Assembly: GCF_038405225.1 (NCBI RefSeq)
Contig: NZ_CP151657.1
Coordinates: 3,410,001-3,474,000 of the forward strand
Direction of reading: 5' to 3'
DNA from: Arthrobacter citreus
GTDB lineage: Bacteria > Actinomycetota > Actinomycetes > Actinomycetales > Micrococcaceae
Length of the DNA stretch: 64,000 nucleotides
Shown: piece after piece, positions 53,992-61,382 of the stretch
How the letters are laid out: every line of letters starts with the position of its first letter
Numbering within the stretch: position 1 is the stretch's first letter
Position numbers and translations under genes: made by a program
Notes under the pieces: model-generated
What the model was told of the DNA's origin: nothing
The model's database searches: none
The model's input: the letters and a program-made list of their open reading frames with translations, nothing else

Positions 53992-54285
53992 CTACCCTCC
54001 GGCGACGGATTGCAGGATCAGCACCTCTGCTCCCGGCGGAACGGTGCTGGCCAACCCGTCCAGGGTCCGCAGTTCCTCTCCGTCAATGTAAACGTTCACA
54101 TAGCGGCGCAGCTGGCCGGCCTCATCCCGGATGCGGCGCTCCAACCGGGGGTAGTCCAGCGCCAGCCCGTCCAGCAGCTGGGCTGCGGTGAGTTCCGCCC
54201 CGGCGGCACGCTCCAGTTCACGGTGCCCTTCGGCGGCGGCGGAAAGCGCCGCCGGCAGCACGAGGCGCACCGGTGGGGCAGCCAT
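53992..54285 (-). CDS. MoaD/ThiS-family ubiquitin-like sulfur carrier
   Basis: The 97-residue protein has a beta-grasp pattern and ends in SVAGG. The C-terminal Gly-Gly is the site that is adenylated and thiocarboxylated in MoaD, ThiS and CysO. NVYIDGEELRTLDGL and VPPGAEVLILQSVAGG are typical of the family. There is no molybdopterin, thiamine or cysteine synthesis gene nearby; instead it is coupled to a BNR-repeat protein whose TGA overlaps its ATG (TGATG). Which pathway it serves is unclear. Confidence 0.85.
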   Translation of the reverse strand: MAAPPVRLVLPAALSAAAEGHRELERAAGAELTAAQLLDGLALDYPRLERRIRDEAGQLRRYVNVYIDGEELRTLDGLASTVPPGAEVLILQSVAGG

Positions 54286-55388
54286 CAGGCCGGATCCGCT
54301 GCAACTATTCCGGCCCGGACACAGAGCACGTCCGGCAGGTTTCCGGCCACCAGGGAGAAGGTGTCGCCCTCATCCGCGCTGCCGAACACCTGGCCTCCGC
54401 GGGTGCCAAAATAAACACCGGCCGGTTCGCCGTTGTCCACGGCGGCGGCATCGCGGAGCACGGCATTAAAGTCAGTCTCGGGCAGGCCCCGGTCCTGGCG
54501 GATCCAGGTTTCGCCGGCATCGGTGCTGCGGTACACCGCGGGATGGCCGTCCGGCGGGATCCGCTCGCCATCAGCCTTCAGAGGAATGGTCCAGATGGTT
54601 CCGGGCCGGGTGGGGTGGGCCAGCATGACAAACCCGAAATCAGCCGGCAGCCCTTCGGCAATCGAGATCCAGGAGTCCCCGCCGTCGTCGGAGCGGTACA
54701 CGCCATGATGGTTCTGCACATAGAGCCGCCGCGGGTCGCCGGCGTCCCGGGCGGCTTTGTGCACGCACTGGCCGAACTCCGGGTTTGGATCCGGCAGGAA
54801 AGGTGCGGCGATGCCGTTGTTCCGGGGTGCCCAGGACGCGCCGCCGTCGTCCGTCCGGTACACGCCGGCCGTGCTGATCGCCACGTGCACGCTGTCATCG
54901 GCAGGGCTGGGCAGCACCGTGTGGGCTGCGGCGCCGCCGAAGCCGGCGCCCCATTCGCTGCGGTGCGGATGGTCCCAGAAGGGCTGGTTCATCTCAAAGT
55001 GCTCTCCGCCGTCGGTGGATTTCCACACCGAGATGGGTTCGGCGCCGGCCCACACCACCCCGGGCCGTTCCGCGCTGTCCGGCTGCAGCTGCCATACCCG
55101 GGCCAGCGCCTCGCCGGTGTCCTCCGGGAACCGCACGGCGCCGTCCTCGGGCTCGCTCCAGGTGGCGCCGAGATCATCGGAATGGACCACGCACGGCCCC
55201 CAGTGCCAACTCATGATGCCGGCGAGAATCCGCGGCGCAGCGCCGCGCGTGTCAATCGCCAGTGAGGCCACCTCTTCCATCAGGAAGTGCGGGCCGGTCA
55301 CGTTCCACGTCTGTCGGTCGGTGCTGTCGGCCAGCCACAGGCCCTTCTTGGTGCCGATGGCCAGGACGGCGGTGTCCCCGTTTTTCAT
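54285..55388 (-). CDS. BNR/sialidase-like beta-propeller protein
   Basis: The protein of about 367 residues is built of repeated blades with Asp-box motifs: SDDLGATWSEP, STDGGEHF, TDDGGASW, SDDGGDSW and STDAGETW. It has no signal peptide or membrane anchor. ATG 55388 is preferred because the first blade strand (TAVLAIGTKKGLWL) starts directly after it; an in-frame start at 55439 adds a non-conserved segment. Propellers of this type are often annotated as exo-alpha-sialidase, but catalytic residues are not evident and glycosidase activity is not supported. It is translationally coupled to the MoaD-like gene, a pairing seen in many actinobacteria. Confidence 0.8.
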   Translation of the reverse strand: MKNGDTAVLAIGTKKGLWLADSTDRQTWNVTGPHFLMEEVASLAIDTRGAAPRILAGIMSWHWGPCVVHSDDLGATWSEPEDGAVRFPEDTGEALARVWQLQPDSAERPGVVWAGAEPISVWKSTDGGEHFEMNQPFWDHPHRSEWGAGFGGAAAHTVLPSPADDSVHVAISTAGVYRTDDGGASWAPRNNGIAAPFLPDPNPEFGQCVHKAARDAGDPRRLYVQNHHGVYRSDDGGDSWISIAEGLPADFGFVMLAHPTRPGTIWTIPLKADGERIPPDGHPAVYRSTDAGETWIRQDRGLPETDFNAVLRDAAAVDNGEPAGVYFGTRGGQVFGSADEGDTFSLVAGNLPDVLCVRAGIVAADPA

Positions 55389-55524
55389 GCGAACATTCGA
55401 CCACGCTTTGGGTACCCGGACAAGGCCCGGCCGGCGCATCCGACATGGAAATACTGGCTTCGCTCCGGTAGGTATGGGGGATGATCTTTCTGTATTCGGG
55501 CTCCCGGCATTCAGGCTGTGCCCG

Positions 55525-56460
55525 GTGATCTACATTGACCCGCCGCTGTGGCCGGCGCACAACACCGTGTTTTCACATCTGGTGTCCGACACGTCGGTGG
55601 CTGAGCTGCACAGCTTTGCCGCGGATGCCGGGATAGCCTTCCGCGCGTTCGACCTGGACCACTACGACGTCCCGCTCAGCCGATACCGCGATCTGGTGGA
55701 GCGGGGAGCGGTGGAGGTCGACGGCGGCACCCTGGTGCGCCTGCTGATCCGCAGCGGGCTGCGGATCAAGGCGCGGGAGCGCAATGCATCCCTGGTGCAT
55801 CCCCTGCTCACCCGCTGGGATGCGCTGCTGCCGGGAAACCGGGAGCTGGGCGCGGAACTGCTGAACCGCTGGGGCGAACCGCACCGCCGCTACCATGACC
55901 GGCGCCACCTGCTGGCGGTCCTGGAAGCGGTGGAGCTGCTGTGGCCCCGTCCGCCGCGCGCGCTCCTTCTGGCGGCGTGGTTTCACGACGCCGTGTACCG
56001 GGGCGCGGCGGACGACGAGGAGCAGTCGGCGCGCCTGGCCTCCGTCCTCCTGGCCGAGGCCGGGATTCCGGTGACGGAAATCCGCGAAGTGGCGCGGCTC
56101 GTCCGGGTGACGGCGGCGCACGCCCCCGCGGCTGAGGATGCCGCAGGGCAGGTGCTGTGCGATGCGGACCTGTCCGTGCTGGCCCGGGAGCCCGCAGCCT
56201 ACGCGCGCTATCTGTCCGACGTGCGGCACGAGTACCGCCAGCTGGCCGATGCCGACTTTGCCGCTGGACGGCGGCGGGTGGTCCTGGGCCTGCTCGCCCT
56301 GGAACCGATCTTCTCCACTGCCGCCGCCCGGGACCGCTGGGAAGAGCCGGCACGGCGGAACCTGGCCTCCGAGCTCGCTGCCGTCCCAGCGGCCGCCCCC
56401 TCAGCCGGTGGCGGAGGGGAGCGGACCGGCGGTGATTCGGGGGCCGGAAAAAAGTCCTAG
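55525..56460 (+). CDS. DUF4031 domain fused to an HD-type phosphohydrolase-like domain
   Basis: The N-terminal 85 residues (VIYIDPPLWPAHNTVFSHLV, then ELHSFAADAG and FDLDHYDVP) are a DUF4031 domain. The rest (from LLNRWGEPHRRYHDRRHLLA through AAWFHDAVYRGAADDEEQSA and CDADLSVLA) has the His/Asp pattern of a small HD metal-dependent phosphohydrolase. GTG 55525 begins exactly at the conserved DUF4031 start; the frame is open much further upstream but that part lies opposite the BNR gene. The Ser/Gly-rich tail ends 11 bp before the next gene. Substrate unknown. Confidence 0.78.
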   Translation: MIYIDPPLWPAHNTVFSHLVSDTSVAELHSFAADAGIAFRAFDLDHYDVPLSRYRDLVERGAVEVDGGTLVRLLIRSGLRIKARERNASLVHPLLTRWDALLPGNRELGAELLNRWGEPHRRYHDRRHLLAVLEAVELLWPRPPRALLLAAWFHDAVYRGAADDEEQSARLASVLLAEAGIPVTEIREVARLVRVTAAHAPAAEDAAGQVLCDADLSVLAREPAAYARYLSDVRHEYRQLADADFAAGRRRVVLGLLALEPIFSTAAARDRWEEPARRNLASELAAVPAAAPSAGGGGERTGGDSGAGKKS

Positions 56461-56471
56461 AGTTCTACTGT

Positions 56472-57746
56472 GTGTATGGGACAGCAGGCGTGAGCGGCCG
56501 GCGCGAGCAGTGGACGGGACACGCCAGGGGCAGCCGCGGATACCGGGGGGTGCTCATTGGCCTGGCCGCCGCCGGCATGGCCACTTTTGCCCAGCTGTAT
56601 TCGCTGCAGGGAGTGCTTCCCGGACTGGCGGCCGATCTGGACATTTCCGCATCCTCGGCGGCCCTGACCGTTTCCGCGGCCACTCTGGGGCTGGCTGCGG
56701 CCGTGATTCCGTGGTCTGCGGCCGCTGACCGGTTTGGCCGGCTTCCCATAATGCGGGTGGCGATTCTTGCCGCCGTCGTGCTGGGCCTGGCGGTTCCGTT
56801 CAGTCCCAACCTGCCCGCGCTGCTGATCCTGCGTTTTATCGAAGGCGCAGCCATGGGCGGGATCCCCGCCGTCGCCCTGGCGTACCTGAGCGAGGAAGTG
56901 TCCCGGGTGCATGCCGCTGTTGCCGCCGGCAGTTACGTGTCCGGCACCACGATCGGCGGTTTGGCGGGGCGCATCGTCGCTGCTCCGCTGAGTGACGCCG
57001 CCAACTGGCGGATCGGCGTCGGGGCTGTCAGTCTCCTGGCCGCCGTGGCCGCCGTGGTGTTTATGCTGACCGCGCCCAAACAACAGGGTTTTCTGCCGCT
57101 GCGGCGGACGGATCCCGGCCCGGGCCTGGGCGGACGGCTGCTGGCCCAGCTGCGCAATCCGCGGCAGGTGGGCCTGTACCTGCAGGCTTTTTTGCTGATG
57201 GGCGGGTTTGTGGCCGTGTACAACTACCTGGGCTTCCGGCTGGGTGCGGCACCGTTTTCGCTGCCGCAGAGCCTCGCCAGTTTCCTGTTCCTGGCCTACC
57301 TGGCCGGCACCTGGTCCTCCCGCGCCGCCGGGAGCCTCGCCGGCCGGCTCTCGGGCCGCGGCGGCCGCCGAACCGTGCTGCTGTGTTCCATCGCCGTGAT
57401 GGCCGCCGGGCTGGCGCTGACGCTGGCCGCTTGGCTGCCCGCGGTCATCGCCGGACTGGTCGTGTTTACCGCCGGATTCTTTGCCGCGCACTCCATCGCC
57501 TCGGGCTGGGCCCCGTTCCTTGCCACCGAGGGGCGGGCCCAGGCCTCATCCCTGTACAACCTGTTCTACTACGCCGGTTCAAGCCTGCTCGGCTGGATCG
57601 GCGGATTTTTCTTCCAACTCTGGGGCTGGTCCGGGCTGAGCGCCTTTGTGGGAGTACTGCTTGCCGCTGCCGCAGCGGCGGCCGCCGCCGTGCTCACGCC
57701 CGAATCCGGACCGGCAGCGGCCAAGCCGGCCCTGGGAAAACCGTAG
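56472..57746 (+). CDS. MFS transporter (YnfM/arabinose-efflux-like)
   Basis: The protein of up to 424 residues has twelve predicted helices. The segment LYSLQGVLPGLAADLDISAS and the A-like motif AADRFGRLPIMRVAIL place it in the drug-efflux-like MFS group near YnfM. The start is uncertain: GTG 56472 or GTG 56490, both without a Shine-Dalgarno; TACTGT at 56466-56471 may be a -10 element. It is followed closely by the MATE gene on the same strand. Confidence 0.82.
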   Translation: MYGTAGVSGRREQWTGHARGSRGYRGVLIGLAAAGMATFAQLYSLQGVLPGLAADLDISASSAALTVSAATLGLAAAVIPWSAAADRFGRLPIMRVAILAAVVLGLAVPFSPNLPALLILRFIEGAAMGGIPAVALAYLSEEVSRVHAAVAAGSYVSGTTIGGLAGRIVAAPLSDAANWRIGVGAVSLLAAVAAVVFMLTAPKQQGFLPLRRTDPGPGLGGRLLAQLRNPRQVGLYLQAFLLMGGFVAVYNYLGFRLGAAPFSLPQSLASFLFLAYLAGTWSSRAAGSLAGRLSGRGGRRTVLLCSIAVMAAGLALTLAAWLPAVIAGLVVFTAGFFAAHSIASGWAPFLATEGRAQASSLYNLFYYAGSSLLGWIGGFFFQLWGWSGLSAFVGVLLAAAAAAAAAVLTPESGPAAAKPALGKP

Positions 57747-57749
57747 GCT
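57744..57749 (+). promoter_or_regulatory. -10 element of a probable leaderless promoter (MATE gene)
   Basis: TAGGCT is followed by 6 nt and then GTG 57756. It overlaps the last codon of the MFS gene. No clear -35 is seen, and cotranscription with the MFS gene is also possible. Confidence 0.35.
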
Positions 57750-57755
57750 GGTTCC

Positions 57756-59117
57756 GTGAGCACTTCTTCCTCCCAGGCCTCCACCCCGGCCCTGGGCCGG
57801 CGCATCCTGGCGCTGGCCGTTCCAGCGCTGGGCGCGCTCGTTGCCGAGCCGCTGTTCCTCATCGCCGACTCAGCCATTGTGGGGCACCTCGGCGTCAACC
57901 AGCTCGCCGGGGTGGGCCTGGCTTCCACGGTGCTGCAGACCGCCGTCGGCCTCATGGTGTTCCTGGCGTATTCCACCACCGGGACCGTGGCGCGTTACCT
58001 GGGCGGAAACCGGCACCGTGAGGCCGTGGCCGCCGGCCGGGACGGCATGGGCCTGGCACTGATCCTGGGTGTGGTGCTGTCCACCGCCGGCATTCTGGCC
58101 GCGCCGTGGCTGGCCTCGGCGCTGGGCGCAACCGGGGAGGTGCACCGGTATGCCGTGGATTATCTGCAGTATTCCATGCCGGGACTGACCGCCATGCTGG
58201 TGGTGCTGGCCGCCACCGGCGTGCTGCGCGGGCTGCAGGACACCCGCACGCCGCTGGCCGTGGCCGGTATCGGCTTCGCTGTGAACATTGGCCTGAACTA
58301 TCTGCTGGTCTACGGCTTCAACCTGTCGGTGGCCGGTTCGGCGCTGGGCACGAGCATCACCCAGTGGGGCATGGCCGCGGTGTACCTGGTGCTGGTGGGC
58401 CGGATGGCGCGGCGGGCCGGCGTGTCCCTGCGGCCTTCCCCGGCGGGGATCCTCGCCACCGCACACGTGGGTTCCTGGCTGATGCTGCGGACGCTCAGCC
58501 TGCGGCTGGCCGTCCTGGCCGCGGTGCTGGTGGCGACGGCGCAGGGGCCGCAGTCCCTGGCCGCGCACCAGCTGGTGATGACCGTCTTCACCTTCCTCGC
58601 CTTCGCCCTGGACGCCCTGGCGATCGCGGCCCAGGCGCTCATCGGCAAGGAACTGGGAGCCGGGAACCGCTCGCTGGCCCGGGAGCTGACCCGGCGCATG
58701 ATCCGCTGGGGTGTTGGCTTCGGCGTGATCACGGGGGTGCTGCTGGCTGCCGCAGCGCCTTTTGCCGGCTGGATTTTCACGCCCGACGCCGGGGTCCAGT
58801 CCGCGCTGACCGCCGGTTTGTGGGTGCTTGCGGTATCGCAGCCAATCTGCGGACTGGTGTTTGTGCTGGACGGCGTGCTCATTGGTGCCGGTGACGCGCG
58901 GTACCTGGCCCTGACCGGAGTGCTGAACCTGCTCGCTTACCTGCCGCTGCTGTGGTGGGTCCATGCTTCGGATCTGGAAGGGCCCGGCGGAATCGCCTGG
59001 CTGTGGGCGGCTTTTGCCCTGGGCTACATGGCGGCACGGGCAGCCACACTGACCTGGCGGATCCGGCAGGATGCCTGGATGGTCACCGGGGCGGCACCCC
59101 GGGCCGCAAGCGACTAA
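57756..59117 (+). CDS. MATE family efflux transporter (DinF-like)
   Basis: The 453-residue protein has twelve helices in two homologous halves. AVPALGALVAEPLFLIADSAIVGHLG is the DinF-branch MATE start, split here by its first loop, and AHQLVMTVFTFLAFALDALA marks the second half. Such proteins export cationic compounds or other organics using a proton or sodium gradient. GTG 57756 lies 10 bp after the MFS stop. The substrate is unknown. Confidence 0.88.
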   Translation: MSTSSSQASTPALGRRILALAVPALGALVAEPLFLIADSAIVGHLGVNQLAGVGLASTVLQTAVGLMVFLAYSTTGTVARYLGGNRHREAVAAGRDGMGLALILGVVLSTAGILAAPWLASALGATGEVHRYAVDYLQYSMPGLTAMLVVLAATGVLRGLQDTRTPLAVAGIGFAVNIGLNYLLVYGFNLSVAGSALGTSITQWGMAAVYLVLVGRMARRAGVSLRPSPAGILATAHVGSWLMLRTLSLRLAVLAAVLVATAQGPQSLAAHQLVMTVFTFLAFALDALAIAAQALIGKELGAGNRSLARELTRRMIRWGVGFGVITGVLLAAAAPFAGWIFTPDAGVQSALTAGLWVLAVSQPICGLVFVLDGVLIGAGDARYLALTGVLNLLAYLPLLWWVHASDLEGPGGIAWLWAAFALGYMAARAATLTWRIRQDAWMVTGAAPRAASD

Positions 59118-59173
59118 GCTGGTGGGTGGCCAACCGGCCATAGGACTCGTTATATGAAAGCGGAGGCTCAGCA

Positions 59174-59764
59174 GTGGGAGATTCGAACCACGGCACCCCG
59201 TGGGTACCCATCCTTCTGCGTTCAGCCACGGCGGCCGCATTCGGCATCCTGACCATCTTCTGGCAATCTCCGGGCGTTAACGTCCTGTCAGTCGCGGGTG
59301 GCCTGTACCTGCTGCTCACCGCCGCCGCCGTCTGGCGCATGGCCGCACTGGCCGGTGCAGGCCGGCAGGCGCAGGTCCGCGGCCTGCAGCTCCTCGAAGC
59401 CGCCGTTTACGCCGTGGCCGGCCTTGCAGTCCTGGCGCTGCGTTCCGCGGAGGCCTTCTGCGCCGCCGCCGGTGCCGCGTTTCTCGTGGGCGGTGTTGTG
59501 GAGCTTTACCTGTGGGGCAAGGCGCGGAATTCTTTCCTCCCCGCGCGGGACTGGCTGATCACCGGCGTGGTGAGCCTGGGAACGGCCGCGATCCTGGTGG
59601 CCGTCCAGGCCATGGGCCTTGGTGCGCACGCAATGCTGGGCGTCAGCGGCGGTGCGGCAATTATCGTTGCCGTTGTCCTGGCCACGTCCGGGTTGGGAGC
59701 CCGGTGGGACGCCCGGCAGCAGCCGGGATCACACCCTGCAGCGGCAGCCCGCGAAAAGCCGTAA
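59174..59764 (+). CDS. HdeD-like small integral membrane protein
   Basis: GTG 59174 follows GGAGG at usable spacing. The 196-residue protein has six hydrophobic segments arranged in three hairpins, as in the DUF308/HdeD family (WVPILLRSATAAAFGILTI near the start). A Pro/Ala/Arg-rich tail ends it. HdeD proteins are linked to acid resistance in enterobacteria, but no such role should be assumed here. TTATAT at 59150-59155 may be part of its promoter. Confidence 0.75.
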   Translation: MGDSNHGTPWVPILLRSATAAAFGILTIFWQSPGVNVLSVAGGLYLLLTAAAVWRMAALAGAGRQAQVRGLQLLEAAVYAVAGLAVLALRSAEAFCAAAGAAFLVGGVVELYLWGKARNSFLPARDWLITGVVSLGTAAILVAVQAMGLGAHAMLGVSGGAAIIVAVVLATSGLGARWDARQQPGSHPAAAAREKP

Positions 59765-59776
59765 ACTGAACAACTC

Positions 59777-59801
59777 CGGGTTCTACGTACTGTAGAACCC
59801 G
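59777..59801. promoter_or_regulatory. perfect 10-bp inverted repeat, operator or terminator
   Basis: CGGGTTCTAC at 59777-59786 and GTAGAACCCG at 59792-59801 flank the loop GTACT. It lies between two plus-strand genes, 30 bp before the start of the second. There is no T-run. It could end the HdeD-like transcript or bind a regulator of the next gene. Confidence 0.55.
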
Positions 59802-59831
59802 AGGACATCAACGCAGCAGGAGGAAAAGACA

Positions 59832-60251
59832 GTGGCGAACAGCTCATCCGGTGGGCCGCAGAAGCGGAACTCCGTGAAGGCCCCGCTCATTTTTTCAGCC
59901 GTGCTGGCGCTGATTGCGGGTGTTGCCACCTTGATCTTCGCCACCGGCGGCGCAGATAAGGAACTGCGCGTGGATCTGGCCTTGATTGCGGCCGGGATTG
60001 CCTTCATCGCTTCGCTGCTGATCTGCTCCCTGCTGCTGATGACGGAAAAGCCCAACCCGGACCACCTCAGCGAGGGGTCCGGCGTTAACCGCAGCTCAGC
60101 CAAGATTCCCGGCGGTGCGGGCAGCGTTGGAGGCGGCGCCTCGCCGCAGGCCGACAACGCCCCGCAGGCCGGCAGCGCCCCCTCACCTGCCCCGGGCAGC
60201 GCCCCGGACGCAGCCGGCGAGGGCTCCCGCCCCACGGACCCGACGGCCTGA
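59832..60251 (+). CDS. small membrane protein with two helices, 139 residues
   Basis: GTG 59832 follows AGGAGGAAAAGACA, a strong ribosome-binding site. The protein has a polar start, two membrane helices (about 17-36 and 46-72) and a long Gly/Ala/Pro/Ser-rich C-terminal tail that is probably disordered. No enzyme motif is present. The family is not recognised. It is the last plus-strand gene in the window. Confidence 0.75.
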   Translation: MANSSSGGPQKRNSVKAPLIFSAVLALIAGVATLIFATGGADKELRVDLALIAAGIAFIASLLICSLLLMTEKPNPDHLSEGSGVNRSSAKIPGGAGSVGGGASPQADNAPQAGSAPSPAPGSAPDAAGEGSRPTDPTA

Positions 60252-60285
60252 GCAGCCGGTCCGCGGGGCAGCAGAAACCGCGGAA

Positions 60286-60477
60286 TCAGTCGAAGATCTC
60301 CTTGCTGATATCCGTCGGGGCGTCGTACTGGCGCTCCGGCAGGTTTCCCAGCGCGTCCAACACCGACGAATCGGCCTTCGCGCCCTGGGCCTTCTGCACA
60401 ATGTCTTCCTTGGACGCCGGGTAGTCCAAGCCTCCCAGCGCCTTCTGAATGTCGATCGGGCTTGGTTTGTCAGCCAT
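60286..60477 (-). CDS. DUF2795 domain protein, 63 residues
   Basis: ATG 60477 follows AAGGAG at 5-nt spacing. The compact sequence PIDIQKALGGLDYPASKEDIV, split by a predicted turn, and NLPERQYDAPTDISKEIF are the hallmark of DUF2795, a small helical domain common in actinobacteria. Its function is unknown. It lies downstream of the glycosyltransferase gene by 35 bp and may be in the same transcript. Confidence 0.85.
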   Translation of the reverse strand: MADKPSPIDIQKALGGLDYPASKEDIVQKAQGAKADSSVLDALGNLPERQYDAPTDISKEIFD

Positions 60478-60512
60478 AGTGCTCCTTCGATTGGTGTGAT
60501 GACCGGCTGTGT

Positions 60513-61382
60513 TCACTGTCCGAACATTTGCTCGGCAGCGTCTGTGGAACGGTCCGGGACCGTTGTGGGTGATTCCAGGTGCACGGCGCCGGAGGGAACC
60601 AAACCCGCCCCGCCGTATTTCTCCATGACCCGCCACTGCGCGGCCACGTCTTCACCGGAGTGCCCCGGCGGCAGATCCTCCCAGAAGGTGAAGCCGCCGC
60701 AGTCCAGCAGCTTCCGGCGGTCAAAAAGCACGCATGCTCCCACCCAGGCCACTTTGTACAGCTCCCAGGAACCGGCGGGAACGTCCAGCCGTGCGGCCAG
60801 ATGGGCAAGATTCGCGGCGTTGTGCAGCGGCCAGCGGTCAAATCCCGGTGATCCCCGGCGGATCCGCTCCGGCTGGACCGGCCCGGACCAGGGTTCGAAG
60901 GCCTCCTGCTCCCCGGGACGGCGGTCCTGCAGGTATGACAGGCCCTGCACCGCGGCCCCAATAAACCCGCAGCCGGCCTCCGCCAACGCCCCGGCCATCC
61001 GCCGCAGCATGTCCGGCTCCAGCCAAACGTCATTGTCCAGATAGAGCACCAGCGGGGCACGGGCCATATCCAGCAGGTGCTGGCGCTGCTGGGCCATGCC
61101 GCGCACCGGCATGTTCCGTTCCAGCCGCACCGGCCGCCCCTGGGCACGGAGAACCCGGACCATCGCAGCCGCCGCGGGATGCTGCCAGGAGGGTTCCCCG
61201 GAACTTTGGTCACTGACCACCACGCCGAATCCTGGTTCGTCCTGGGCGGCCAGCCCGGCCAGGGTTACGGCGAATTCCGCCGCGCGGTTCCGGGTGGGGA
61301 TCAGGACCTGCAGGGGAACAGGCCGTCCGCCAGCGTCAGAATTGCCCGCAAGCCCCCATTCGCCGGACCACTTCCGGCTCAC
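60513..61382 (-). CDS. family 2 glycosyltransferase (soluble)
   Basis: The 289-residue protein is a GT-A fold glycosyltransferase: VLIPTRNRAAEFAVTL opens the nucleotide-binding fold, YLDNDVWLEPD holds the DxD-type metal site, and GGFTFWEDLPPGHSGEDV near residue 240 supplies the catalytic acidic pair. It has no membrane segments. GTG 61382 overlaps the stop of the HldE-like gene (GTGA), so the two are translationally coupled. With HldE-like and aldehyde dehydrogenase genes it belongs to a minus-strand glycan cluster extending beyond the window. Confidence 0.85.
   Translation of the reverse strand: MSRKWSGEWGLAGNSDAGGRPVPLQVLIPTRNRAAEFAVTLAGLAAQDEPGFGVVVSDQSSGEPSWQHPAAAAMVRVLRAQGRPVRLERNMPVRGMAQQRQHLLDMARAPLVLYLDNDVWLEPDMLRRMAGALAEAGCGFIGAAVQGLSYLQDRRPGEQEAFEPWSGPVQPERIRRGSPGFDRWPLHNAANLAHLAARLDVPAGSWELYKVAWVGACVLFDRRKLLDCGGFTFWEDLPPGHSGEDVAAQWRVMEKYGGAGLVPSGAVHLESPTTVPDRSTDAAEQMFGQ

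Noticed and set aside
54285-55388. Active sialidase
   Set aside because: Asp-box repeats alone define only the propeller; the catalytic Arg triad and Tyr/Glu pair are not evident and there is no secretion signal.
54757-55524. Long upstream extension of the DUF4031-HD frame
   Set aside because: This part lies antisense to the BNR gene and has no domain; conserved DUF4031 sequence begins at GTG 55525.
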